Below, piece by piece: positions 1 to 5,182 of a DNA stretch of 5,182 nt. The stretch comes from Pseudomonadota bacterium (GTDB taxonomy: Bacteria > Pseudomonadota > Gammaproteobacteria > Xanthomonadales > Xanthomonadaceae). Under the pieces are notes generated by a model. The model searched no databases, was not told the origin of the DNA, and worked only from the letters and a program-made list of their open reading frames with translations. The stretch lies in NCBI GenBank assembly GCA_023399815.1, contig JAEWOJ010000115.1:1-5182 (forward strand). Direction: 5' to 3'. The translations under genes and the position numbers were made by a program. The stretch's first letter is position 1; the number at the start of each line of letters is the position of its first letter.

Positions 1-240
1 TCGACGCTGGTGCACCAGGCCGGCAGCACCATGGGCGAGATCGTGAGCTCGGTGCAGCGCGTGACCGACATCATGGCCGAGATCTCGGCCGCCTCGCAGG
101 AGCAGAGCGCGGGCATCGAGCAGGTCATCCAGACCGTCACCCAGATGGACGAGACCACCCAGCAGAACGCCGCGCTGGTCGAGGAGGCCACCGCCGCCGC
201 GCGCTCGATGGAGGAACAGGCCAGCCAGCTGGCCGAGGCG
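1..240 (+). repeat. dispersed repeat copy: MCP descending signalling helix (pairs with 2734-2973)
   Basis: This stretch aligns without gaps to 2734-2973 in the second MCP, with about 18 mismatches by hand count (about 92% identity), many of them at third codon positions. Similarity falls away after the FR residues that end the signalling helix. It reflects paralogy between receptor genes, possibly kept by gene conversion. Confidence 0.9.
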
Positions 241-273
241 GTCTCGGTGTTCCGTACCGGCGCCGCGACCTAG
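1..273 (+). CDS. methyl-accepting chemotaxis protein, C-terminal end only (5' end outside window, probably frameshifted)
   Basis: This is the last 90 codons of a chemoreceptor, open at the left window edge and ending at TAG 271-273. It covers the descending helix of the cytoplasmic signalling hairpin, including methylation-type motifs (SAASQEQSAG and NAALVEEATAA) that match the E. coli Tsr/Tar style. Such helices lie in the CheA/CheW signalling array and are modified by CheR and CheB. Its first 240 bases align without gaps to 2734-2973 of the next receptor, with about 18 differences by hand count. The reading frame stops soon after the FRTG residues that normally begin the flexible tail. The intact neighbour continues for about 45 more residues there and ends in DWQEF. 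A fitting tail exists downstream in another frame, so the gene looks truncated by a small indel. The signalling helix itself appears complete, so a shortened receptor could still work. Confidence 0.93.
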   Translation, partial: STLVHQAGSTMGEIVSSVQRVTDIMAEISAASQEQSAGIEQVIQTVTQMDETTQQNAALVEEATAAARSMEEQASQLAEAVSVFRTGAAT

Positions 274-365
274 TCGTCCGCCCGCCGGCGCTGCGGCGGG
301 CCCCTGCCCCGCGCCCGGTCGGACCGGCGCTGGTGGCCGATGCCGGCGATTGGCAGGAGTTCTGA
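258..365 (+). pseudogene. out-of-frame remnant of the first MCP's linker and DWQEF tail
   Basis: Reading codons that begin at 258, the frame is open to TGA 363-365. It gives a proline/arginine/alanine-rich stretch (RPPALRRAPAPRPVGPAL) and then VADAGDWQEF. The last 15 bases, TGGCAGGAGTTCTGA, are identical to the end of the intact receptor at 3124-3138, and that receptor has the same kind of Pro-rich linker. The codons end almost always in G or C, as in the real genes. Adding one base (or removing two) somewhere around 250-272 would join this to the upstream MCP. Peptides of the xWxxF type at MCP C-termini bind and tether the methyltransferase CheR, so as written the first receptor has lost its tether. 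A sequencing error in GC-rich DNA is a live alternative to a true mutation. Confidence 0.8.
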
Positions 366-387
366 GCCCGGCCGCACCGGGCAGCCA

Positions 388-407
388 CCGGACCCGGCAG
401 GGTCCGG
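388..407 (+). terminator. perfect 8-bp hairpin after the first MCP, possible terminator
   Basis: The arms CCGGACCC (388-395) and GGGTCCGG (400-407) pair perfectly around the loop GGCA. The hairpin lies 22 bases after the ancestral stop of the first MCP and before the promoter of the next gene, where a terminator would be expected. No T-run follows, so it is not a classical intrinsic terminator. It could instead be a 3'-end stabilising or Rho-assisted structure. An overlapping smaller hairpin (GGCGG 406-410 with CCGCC 416-420) competes with it. Confidence 0.4.
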
Positions 408-449
408 CGGTCTGGCCGCCGGATTTCCGACAGACGGTCGAACCCCCGC

Positions 450-476
450 TCAAGAACTGCCGTTCCGGACCGATTA
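450..476 (+). promoter_or_regulatory. candidate sigma-28 (FliA) promoter of the second MCP
   Basis: TCAAGAAC (450-457), an 11-base spacer and ACCGATTA (469-476) match the flagellar sigma-28 architecture TAAAGTTT-N11-GCCGATAA with exact spacing. The TCAAG form of the -35 element is common in Pseudomonas and Xanthomonas flagellar promoters. The -10 keeps the CCGAT core. Transcription would start near 482-484, leaving a leader of about 25 bases before the ATG at 508. Late flagellar-class expression is usual for chemoreceptor genes, so the context agrees. Confidence 0.65.
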
Positions 477-480
477 AGGA

Positions 481-495
481 AGGGACTCCGTCCCT
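481..495 (+). promoter_or_regulatory. small hairpin in the leader of the second MCP, near a displaced Shine-Dalgarno-like run
   Basis: AGGGAC (481-486) and GTCCCT (490-495) pair perfectly around the loop TCC. The only purine-rich Shine-Dalgarno-like run (AAGGAAGGGA, 476-485) ends 22 bases before the ATG at 508, much too far for normal use, and the 12 bases directly before the ATG hold no such run. If transcription began further upstream, folding would bring AAGGA to within about 12 bases of the start. If the sigma-28 promoter is used, most of the run would not be in the mRNA at all. Confidence 0.4.
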
Positions 496-507
496 ATCGG
501 TTCGCAC

Positions 508-3138
508 ATGTCCTCATCGTCCCACCGCGCCGCGTCCGGCGACCGCAAGAGCAGCGTCGCCACCCGCCTGATGCTGGGCATCGCCCTGATCGCCCTGGCG
601 GCCTTCGGGGTCACCGCCGCCATCAGCTACTGGAAGAGCAGCCGCGCCCTGCTGGCTTCCTCGCAGGCCACGCTGGAGAACCTGGCCCGGTTCGAGGCCC
701 AGCACCTGGCCGTCGAGATGAGCCAGACCTACGACGCGGTGCAGACCCTGGCCGAGAACCTCGAGACCCAGCGCGGCCAGATCAGCCGCGCGACCATCTC
801 ACAGACCTTCAAGCAGCAGATGGAACTGCATCCCGAACGCGCCGGCATGTGCGTCCTGTGGGAACCGGATGCCTTCGACGGCAAGGACGCGGCGTTCGTC
901 GACGCCCCGGAACACGACGCCACCGGGCGTTTCATGAGCTACTGGGCGCGGGTCGGCGACGAACTGGTCAGCGAGCCGCTGCACGACTACGAAGACCCCG
1001 AGCTCGGCGCCTGGTACGTCACGCCCAAGACCCTGAAGAAGCCGGTCATCATCGAACCCTACCCCTATGAGGTCGGCGGCAAGACGCTGATGCTGACCAC
1101 CATCGCCATCCCGATCATGGAAGGCGACAAGGTGCTGGGCGTGGTCACTTCCGACTTCGAGCTTTCGGCCCTGCAGGAACGCATCTCGCAGCTCCACCCG
1201 ATGGGCGAAGGCCGCGCCGAGCTGCTGTCGCCGATGGGCACGGTCGTCGCCTCCCCGGACGCCGCCAACGTCGGCAAGACCCGCGACGATCCCGCCACCA
1301 AGGCGATCCTGGCCGCCATGGCCGAGGACAAGCTCTACAGCGATTTCAAGACCGACGAAGGCGGCATGGTGGAAGTCTACGCGCCGCTGCGCGTGGGCAA
1401 GAGCGACCGCCGCTTCGCGCTGGGCGTGATGGTGCCGCGCGACCTGCTCACCGCGCAGGCGCGCTCGCTGCTCTGGCTGGTGGCGCTGGTCGGCCTGCTG
1501 GCCGCCGCCTCGCTCTGCGCCGGCCTGTGGCTGCTGCTGCGCGCAATGGTGCTGCGCCCGCTGGCCGACGCCGTGCGCATCTCCAACGACGTAGCCCAGG
1601 GCAAGCTGGACGGCGCCATCCCCGAGCGGCGGAACGACGAACTGGGCCAGCTGCTGCGCGCGCAGTCGCACATGCGCGAGCAGATCAAGGCGGTCATCCG
1701 CGCCCTGGACGAGATGGCCGCGCGCCACGACGAGGGCAACATCAGCTACCGCATCGACGCCTCCGCCTTCGCCGGCGACTACCGGCGCATGATCGAGGAG
1801 AGCAACGCGCTGGTGAACCAGCACATCAGCGTGAAGATGCGGGTCGTCGAGGTGATGAAGCACTACGCCCGCGGCGACCTGTCGGTGGACATGGACCGCC
1901 TGCCCGGCGAGAAGGCCACCATCACCCAGACCATGGACGAGACCAAGGCCAGCCTGTCGGCGATCAACACCGAGATCAGGCGCCTGGCGTCCGCCGCGGC
2001 CGCCGGCGACTTCAGCATGCGTGGCGACGAAAGCCGCTTCGAGTACGACTTCCGCGAGATGGTCGGCGGCCTCAACCGCCTGATGGAGACCACCGACGGC
2101 AACCTGTCGGAAGTCTCCTCGCTGCTGCAGGCCATCGCCCGCGGCGACCTGACCGCGCGCATGCATGGCGACTTCCACGGCGTGTTCGCGAAGATGCGCG
2201 ACGACGCCAACGCCACCGTGGCGCAGCTGACCTCGATCGTCGGCCGCATCCAGGCCGCGGCCGCCAGCATCAACCTGGCCGCCTCGGAGATCGCCACCGG
2301 CAACAACGACCTGTCGCGCCGCACCGAGCAGCAGGCGGCCAACCTGGAAGAGACCGCCGCGTCGATGGAGGAACTGACCTCCACCGTGCGCCAGAACGCC
2401 GAGCACGCACGCCAGGCCAACCAGCTGGCGCAGGGTGCGCACGGCGTGGCCTCGCAGGGCGGCGACATCGTCGGCAAGGTCGTCACCACCATGTCGGCCA
2501 TCGAGACCTCTTCCAGGAAGATCGCCGACATCATCAGCGTCATCGACGGCATCGCCTTCCAGACCAACATCCTGGCGCTCAACGCCGCGGTGGAGGCGGC
2601 GCGCGCCGGCGAGCAGGGCCGCGGCTTCGCCGTGGTGGCGAGCGAGGTGCGCACGCTGGCCCAGCGTTCGGCCGGCGCCGCCAAGGAGATCAAGGGGTTG
2701 ATCGAGGACTCGGTCGGCAAGGTGTCCGAAGGCTCGACGCTGGTGCACCAGGCCGGTACCACCATGGGCGAGATCGTGACTTCGGTGCAGCATGTCACCG
2801 ACATCATGGCCGAGATCTCGGCCGCTTCGCAGGAGCAGAGCGCGGGCATCGAGCAGGTCAACCAGACCGTGATGCAGATGGACGAGACCACCCAGCAGAA
2901 TGCCGCCCTGGTCGAGGAAGCCACCGCCGCCGCCCGTTCGATGGAGGAACAGGCCAGCCAGCTGGCCGAGGCCGTCGCCCTGTTCCGCATCGGCGACGCC
3001 GCGCCTGCCGGCACGCGCCCGACCCCGCGGCGCGAGGATGCACCGCCCCCGGCACGCCGTCCCGCACCCGTGCCCACCCCGGCGCCGCGCCGGGCCGAGC
3101 CGGTCGCCCTCGACGGCGACGACTGGCAGGAGTTCTGA
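508..3138 (+). CDS. methyl-accepting chemotaxis protein with dCache-like sensor and poly-HAMP relay
   Basis: This is a complete 876-residue transmembrane chemoreceptor. Membrane spans are at about residues 21-41 and 320-346. The periplasmic part between them (about 275 residues) resembles a double-Cache sensor, with a WY motif at 169-170, a PY...TT...P strand region at about 185-203 and GVVTSD at 211-216. A standard HAMP follows (about 346-398). Further HAMP-like units are marked by EGN 410, RGD 456, AGD 500 and RGD 546, about 45 residues apart. The signalling hairpin spans about 590-828, with the conserved tip around 678-720 (AFQTNILALNAAVEAARAG), and closely follows E. coli Tsr (36-heptad type). 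Methylation-type motifs include E614/E615, E621/E622, Q775/E776 and E803/E804. A Pro/Arg/Ala-rich linker leads to DWQEF (872-876), a CheR/CheB tether. ATG 508 is the only usable start, because a TAA lies in frame at 475 with no ATG, GTG or TTG between. Ligand is unknown. Confidence 0.97.
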   Translation: MSSSSHRAASGDRKSSVATRLMLGIALIALAAFGVTAAISYWKSSRALLASSQATLENLARFEAQHLAVEMSQTYDAVQTLAENLETQRGQISRATISQTFKQQMELHPERAGMCVLWEPDAFDGKDAAFVDAPEHDATGRFMSYWARVGDELVSEPLHDYEDPELGAWYVTPKTLKKPVIIEPYPYEVGGKTLMLTTIAIPIMEGDKVLGVVTSDFELSALQERISQLHPMGEGRAELLSPMGTVVASPDAANVGKTRDDPATKAILAAMAEDKLYSDFKTDEGGMVEVYAPLRVGKSDRRFALGVMVPRDLLTAQARSLLWLVALVGLLAAASLCAGLWLLLRAMVLRPLADAVRISNDVAQGKLDGAIPERRNDELGQLLRAQSHMREQIKAVIRALDEMAARHDEGNISYRIDASAFAGDYRRMIEESNALVNQHISVKMRVVEVMKHYARGDLSVDMDRLPGEKATITQTMDETKASLSAINTEIRRLASAAAAGDFSMRGDESRFEYDFREMVGGLNRLMETTDGNLSEVSSLLQAIARGDLTARMHGDFHGVFAKMRDDANATVAQLTSIVGRIQAAAASINLAASEIATGNNDLSRRTEQQAANLEETAASMEELTSTVRQNAEHARQANQLAQGAHGVASQGGDIVGKVVTTMSAIETSSRKIADIISVIDGIAFQTNILALNAAVEAARAGEQGRGFAVVASEVRTLAQRSAGAAKEIKGLIEDSVGKVSEGSTLVHQAGTTMGEIVTSVQHVTDIMAEISAASQEQSAGIEQVNQTVMQMDETTQQNAALVEEATAAARSMEEQASQLAEAVALFRIGDAAPAGTRPTPRREDAPPPARRPAPVPTPAPRRAEPVALDGDDWQEF
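2194..2563 (+). repeat. dispersed repeat copy: MCP ascending signalling helix (pairs with 4813-5182)
   Basis: From the MRDDANAT codons onward, this block of the second MCP aligns without gaps to 4813-5182 in the third MCP. I counted about 28 mismatches over 2242-2563 against 4861-5182 (about 91% identity). Upstream of it the two genes share only protein-level similarity in one HAMP unit. Confidence 0.9.
2734..2973 (+). repeat. dispersed repeat copy: MCP descending signalling helix (pairs with 1-240)
   Basis: This is the partner copy of the block at the left window edge, lying in residues 743-822 of the second MCP. The true repeat probably extends further left in the first gene, outside the window. 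Confidence 0.9.
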
Positions 3139-3164
3139 TCCCCGCCGGCAAACCCAGCGTCCAC

Positions 3165-3198
3165 CACAGGCCCGCATCACGCGGGCCTGTGCCTTTCT
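3165..3198 (+). terminator. rho-independent terminator of the second MCP
   Basis: CACAGGCCCGC (3165-3175) and GCGGGCCTGTG (3181-3191) form a perfect 11-bp GC-rich stem with the five-base loop ATCAC. A short T-rich stretch follows (CCTTTCT, 3192-3198). It begins 27 bases after the stop codon of the second MCP. It should separate that gene from the third MCP, which has its own promoter. Confidence 0.87.
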
Positions 3199-3271
3199 CC
3201 CCACGGAAGTTGCCCGCGCCAGCCCGGGTCATGAAAGCGTCACGTTCGTCGGCATTGACCCATGCTGGTAC

Positions 3272-3298
3272 TGCAGATCGTTTCCGCAGCGCCGATAA
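3272..3298 (+). promoter_or_regulatory. candidate sigma-28 (FliA) promoter of the third MCP
   Basis: GCCGATAA at 3291-3298 is an exact match to the sigma-28 -10 consensus. Eleven bases upstream sits TGCAGATC (3272-3279), a weaker -35 that keeps the T, A and G of TCAAG/TAAAG. The spacing equals that of the promoter before the second MCP. Transcription would start near 3304-3306, giving a leader of about 77 bases. It lies downstream of the terminator of the previous gene. Confidence 0.72.
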
Positions 3299-3307
3299 AT
3301 CGTCATG

Positions 3308-3341
3308 CAGCCTGCCGGTCCGCGTTCCGGACGCCAGGCTG
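3308..3341 (+). promoter_or_regulatory. 5'-leader hairpin of the third MCP
   Basis: CAGCCTG (3308-3314) pairs with CAGGCTG (3335-3341). Inside it GTCCG (3318-3322) pairs with CGGAC (3328-3332) around the loop CGTTC, with a small internal loop (3 by 2 bases). The fold is 12 bp in total and would begin within a few bases of the predicted mRNA 5' end. There is no T-run, and the ribosome binding site (3368-3374) lies outside the stem. A 5'-terminal stem that protects the mRNA is one reading; a role as a protein or RNA binding site is another. Confidence 0.5.
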
Positions 3342-3367
3342 TTCTCTATCCCCAGCATGGCCATGGC

Positions 3368-3374
3368 AAAGGAG
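3368..3374 (+). promoter_or_regulatory. ribosome binding site of the third MCP
   Basis: AAAGGAG lies seven bases before ATG 3382, an ideal position. It fixes that ATG over the out-of-frame ATGs at 3357 and 3363 and over the in-frame internal ATG at 3418, none of which has a comparable site. Confidence 0.85.
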
Positions 3375-3381
3375 AACGCCC

Positions 3382-5182
3382 ATGAAAGCCCACCCGCTTC
3401 TGCGTGTATTCAGCGACATGCCACTGCGACGGAAATTCCTGTTGATGCTGGCCATTCTGACCGTCAGCATCGTGGCGCTGTGCCTGGTCACGGGCAAGCG
3501 CAACCATGACGAACTGATCCAGAACGAGCGCGATGCCCTGCACACCCGCGTGGGGGCGGCGCTGGCGCTGGCCAACCGCTATGCCGACCGCGTCGACGCC
3601 GGCGAACTGACCGAGCAGGAGGCGCAGCAGCAGGCGCTGGCGGCCATCGAGTCGCTGCGCAGCGCCAACGGCAGCGACTACCTGTGGGTGAACGACGAAC
3701 ACCCCACCATGCTGATGCACCCCTACCAGACCGCGCTGAACGGCAAGGACCTCAGCGACGCCACCAGCGTCGACGGCAAGAAGATCTTCGTCGAGATGGT
3801 CAAGCTGGGACAGCAGCAGGGCGGCGGCTTCCTCGACTACACCTGGCCCAAGCCCGGCGTCGAAGGCGCGGTGCAGAAGATCTCCTACGTCGGCCTGCAC
3901 AAGCGCTGGGGCTGGATCATCGGCAGCGGCGAATACACCGACGACATCGCCGCCCGCGCCTGGAGCTTCAGCAAGGTGCTGGTCATCGCCGGCGCGCTGG
4001 TGCTGCTGTCGGCGCTGCTGCCGTGCTGGCTGATCGCCCGCTCCATCCTGCGTCCGCTGTCCGGTGCGCTGCGCGCCATCCAGGCCGTCTCCCACGGCGA
4101 CCTCGACGCGCGCGTGGACCACCATGCGCGCGACGAGATCGGGCAGATGTACGCCGCCATCGGCGAGATGATCGTCCAGCTCCGGAACCGGGCCGAGCGG
4201 GACCGCGCCCGCGCCGCCGAGGACCTGCGCATCCGTACCGCGCTGGACGACGTGACCACCAGCGTGATGATCGCCGACGCCGACCTCAACATCATCTACG
4301 TCAACCGGCCGTTGACGGAAATGCTGGGCAAGGCCGAACGGGACATGCGTCGCGACCTGCCCAACTTCGACATGGAGTCCCTGGTCGGCAGCAACATCGA
4401 CATCTTCCACAAGCACCCGCCGCACCAGCGCAGGCTGCTGGGCGAACTGAGCGGCACCCATCGCGCGCAGATCGTGGTCGGCGGCCACGTCATGCGCCAG
4501 ATCATCAACCCGGTCACCGACGCCGACGGCACGCGCATCGGCTACGTGGTGGAATGGGACGACCGCACCCTCGAGGTGCAGGTCGAGAAGGAAGTCAGCG
4601 ACATCATCGCCGCCGCGTCCAGCGGCGACCTGTCCGGGCGCATCGCGCTGGAAGGAAAGAGCGGCTTCCTGCTGCAGATCTCCGAGCAGCTCAACGGCCT
4701 GCTGGCGGCCATCGGCAGCAGCGTCGAGCAGGTGTCCGGCGTGCTGCGCGCGCTTTCGCAGGGCGATCTCACCGTGCAGATGGAAGGCGACTACCGCGGC
4801 ATGTTCGCCAGCATGCGCGACGACGCCAACGCCACCGTCATCCAGCTCACCGGCATCATCGACCGCATCCAGACCGCGGCGTCCAGCATCAACCTGGCCG
4901 CTTCGGAGATCGCCACCGGCAACAACGACCTGTCGCGCCGTACCGAGCAGCAGGCCGCCAACCTGGAAGAAACCGCCGCCTCGATGGAGGAACTGACCTC
5001 CACCGTGCGCCAGAATGCCGAGCATGCCCGCCAGGCCAACCAGCTGGCGCAGGGCGCGCATGGCGTGGCTTCGCAGGGTGGCGAGGTGGTGGCGAAGGTG
5101 GTCACCACCATGTCGGCCATCGAAGCCTCGTCGAAGAAGATCGCCGACATCATCAGCGTCATCGACGGCATCGCCTTCCAGA
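3382..5182 (+). CDS. methyl-accepting chemotaxis protein with sCache_2 sensor and Aer2-like haem PAS domain (3' end outside window)
   Basis: Six hundred codons are visible, with no stop before the window end. Membrane spans are at about residues 19-37 and 199-220. Between them lies an sCache_2-type periplasmic sensor with family hallmarks: SDYLWVND (98-105), MLMHP (110-114), GKDLSD (121-126), YTWPKPG (153-159), KISYVGL (167-173) and WGWIIGSGEY (176-185). HAMP 1 follows (about 215-270, HGDL at 238-241), then a PAS domain (about 280-396). Two more HAMP-like units come next (SGDL 414-417, QGDL 460-463) and then the start of the signalling hairpin (about 494 onward). The PAS carries FHKHPPHQ (342-349) and ends in VEWDDRT (390-396). 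H343 and W392 are 49 residues apart, the same spacing as the haem-ligand His234 and oxygen-contacting Trp283 of Pseudomonas aeruginosa Aer2. The predicted role is chemotaxis with both an external ligand and a cytoplasmic oxygen or redox-gas input. Haem binding is inferred. Any tail peptide lies beyond the window. Confidence 0.95.
   Translation, partial: MKAHPLLRVFSDMPLRRKFLLMLAILTVSIVALCLVTGKRNHDELIQNERDALHTRVGAALALANRYADRVDAGELTEQEAQQQALAAIESLRSANGSDYLWVNDEHPTMLMHPYQTALNGKDLSDATSVDGKKIFVEMVKLGQQQGGGFLDYTWPKPGVEGAVQKISYVGLHKRWGWIIGSGEYTDDIAARAWSFSKVLVIAGALVLLSALLPCWLIARSILRPLSGALRAIQAVSHGDLDARVDHHARDEIGQMYAAIGEMIVQLRNRAERDRARAAEDLRIRTALDDVTTSVMIADADLNIIYVNRPLTEMLGKAERDMRRDLPNFDMESLVGSNIDIFHKHPPHQRRLLGELSGTHRAQIVVGGHVMRQIINPVTDADGTRIGYVVEWDDRTLEVQVEKEVSDIIAAASSGDLSGRIALEGKSGFLLQISEQLNGLLAAIGSSVEQVSGVLRALSQGDLTVQMEGDYRGMFASMRDDANATVIQLTGIIDRIQTAASSINLAASEIATGNNDLSRRTEQQAANLEETAASMEELTSTVRQNAEHARQANQLAQGAHGVASQGGEVVAKVVTTMSAIEASSKKIADIISVIDGIAFQ
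4813..5182 (+). repeat. dispersed repeat copy: MCP ascending signalling helix (pairs with 2194-2563)
   Basis: This is the partner copy in the third MCP, running off the right window edge at the hairpin-tip codons (DGIAFQ). The repeat very likely continues through the whole signalling domain. Confidence 0.9.

Noticed and set aside
350..571. 73-codon plus-strand frame across the gap before the second MCP
   Set aside because: It starts inside the remnant tail of the first MCP, runs through the promoter region and ends within the second MCP in a wrong frame. There is no start signal and no meaningful product.
799..3204. 801-codon open frame on the minus strand
   Set aside because: It lies antisense to the second MCP, is rich in Gly/Arg/His/Asp without any recognisable domain, and arises from strong G/C third-position bias on the coding strand. 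No start signals or context support it.
3356..3365. Perfect palindrome CATGGCCATG before the ribosome binding site, as an operator
   Set aside because: It is short, simple in composition and found once. I know no regulator with this site, so I do not claim it.
1527..3509. 660-codon open frame on the plus strand in another frame
   Set aside because: It overlaps the second MCP out of frame, runs through the terminator and the start of the third MCP, and its Arg/Gly/Ala-rich product matches nothing.
3357..3509. Short frame starting at ATG 3357 or 3363, overlapping the start of the third MCP
   Set aside because: It has no ribosome binding site, gives a 50-residue product without features, and the AAAGGAG at 3368 clearly serves ATG 3382.
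3346..5061. 571-codon open frame on the minus strand
   Set aside because: It is antisense to the third MCP and has the same low-complexity shadow composition. The shared stretches with the other minus-strand frame only mirror the MCP repeat.
1..5182. Mobile element, CRISPR, tRNA/rRNA or a wholly new multi-gene system
   Set aside because: The only repeats are paralogous receptor domains. There are no short regular direct repeats with spacers, transposase-like frames, terminal inverted repeats or tRNA-like folds that I could see. The content is a chemoreceptor array.

Overview
This window is a piece of a tandem chemoreceptor (methyl-accepting chemotaxis protein, MCP) array, with all genes on the + strand. 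The DNA is very G+C-rich, with strong G/C preference at third codon positions. The receptors carry Tsr-like signalling hairpins and, where complete, a short C-terminal DWQEF peptide. Two candidate FliA (sigma-28) promoters lie in front of genes. Together these suggest a flagellated gammaproteobacterium of the Xanthomonadaceae/Lysobacteraceae type, such as Xanthomonas, Stenotrophomonas, Lysobacter or Luteimonas. That placement is an inference from style and cannot be proved from the window.

Layout. Positions 1-273 are the 3' end of a first MCP. It stops early, and its apparent original proline-rich linker and DWQEF tail continue in another frame to a stop at 363-365. Positions 366-507 are an intergenic gap with a perfect hairpin, a candidate sigma-28 promoter and a small hairpin just before the next start. 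Positions 508-3138 are a complete 876-residue MCP with a large periplasmic double-Cache-like sensor, two membrane spans, a run of five HAMP or HAMP-like units repeating about every 45 residues, a full signalling hairpin and a tethered DWQEF tail. Positions 3139-3381 hold a strong intrinsic terminator, a second candidate sigma-28 promoter with a perfect -10 element, a 5'-leader hairpin and a strong ribosome binding site. Positions 3382-5182 are the first 600 codons of a third MCP, cut by the window end. It has a periplasmic sCache_2-type sensor, HAMP, a cytoplasmic PAS domain resembling the haem PAS of Aer2, two more HAMP units and the start of the signalling hairpin.

How the genes work together. 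All three products should join the same polar receptor arrays and signal through CheW and CheA, because their signalling domains are nearly interchangeable (about 91-92% nucleotide identity by hand count over the shared blocks). Their sensor and signal-relay parts are unrelated or rearranged. The pattern is duplication of one output module with different inputs. The separate promoters and the terminator between genes 2 and 3 suggest that each receptor is its own transcription unit under flagellar-class control.

I see no RNA genes, CRISPR, insertion sequences or other mobile elements. The points most worth following up are the broken tail of the first MCP, the predicted dual-input (periplasmic plus haem/oxygen) third MCP, and the poly-HAMP relay of the second.
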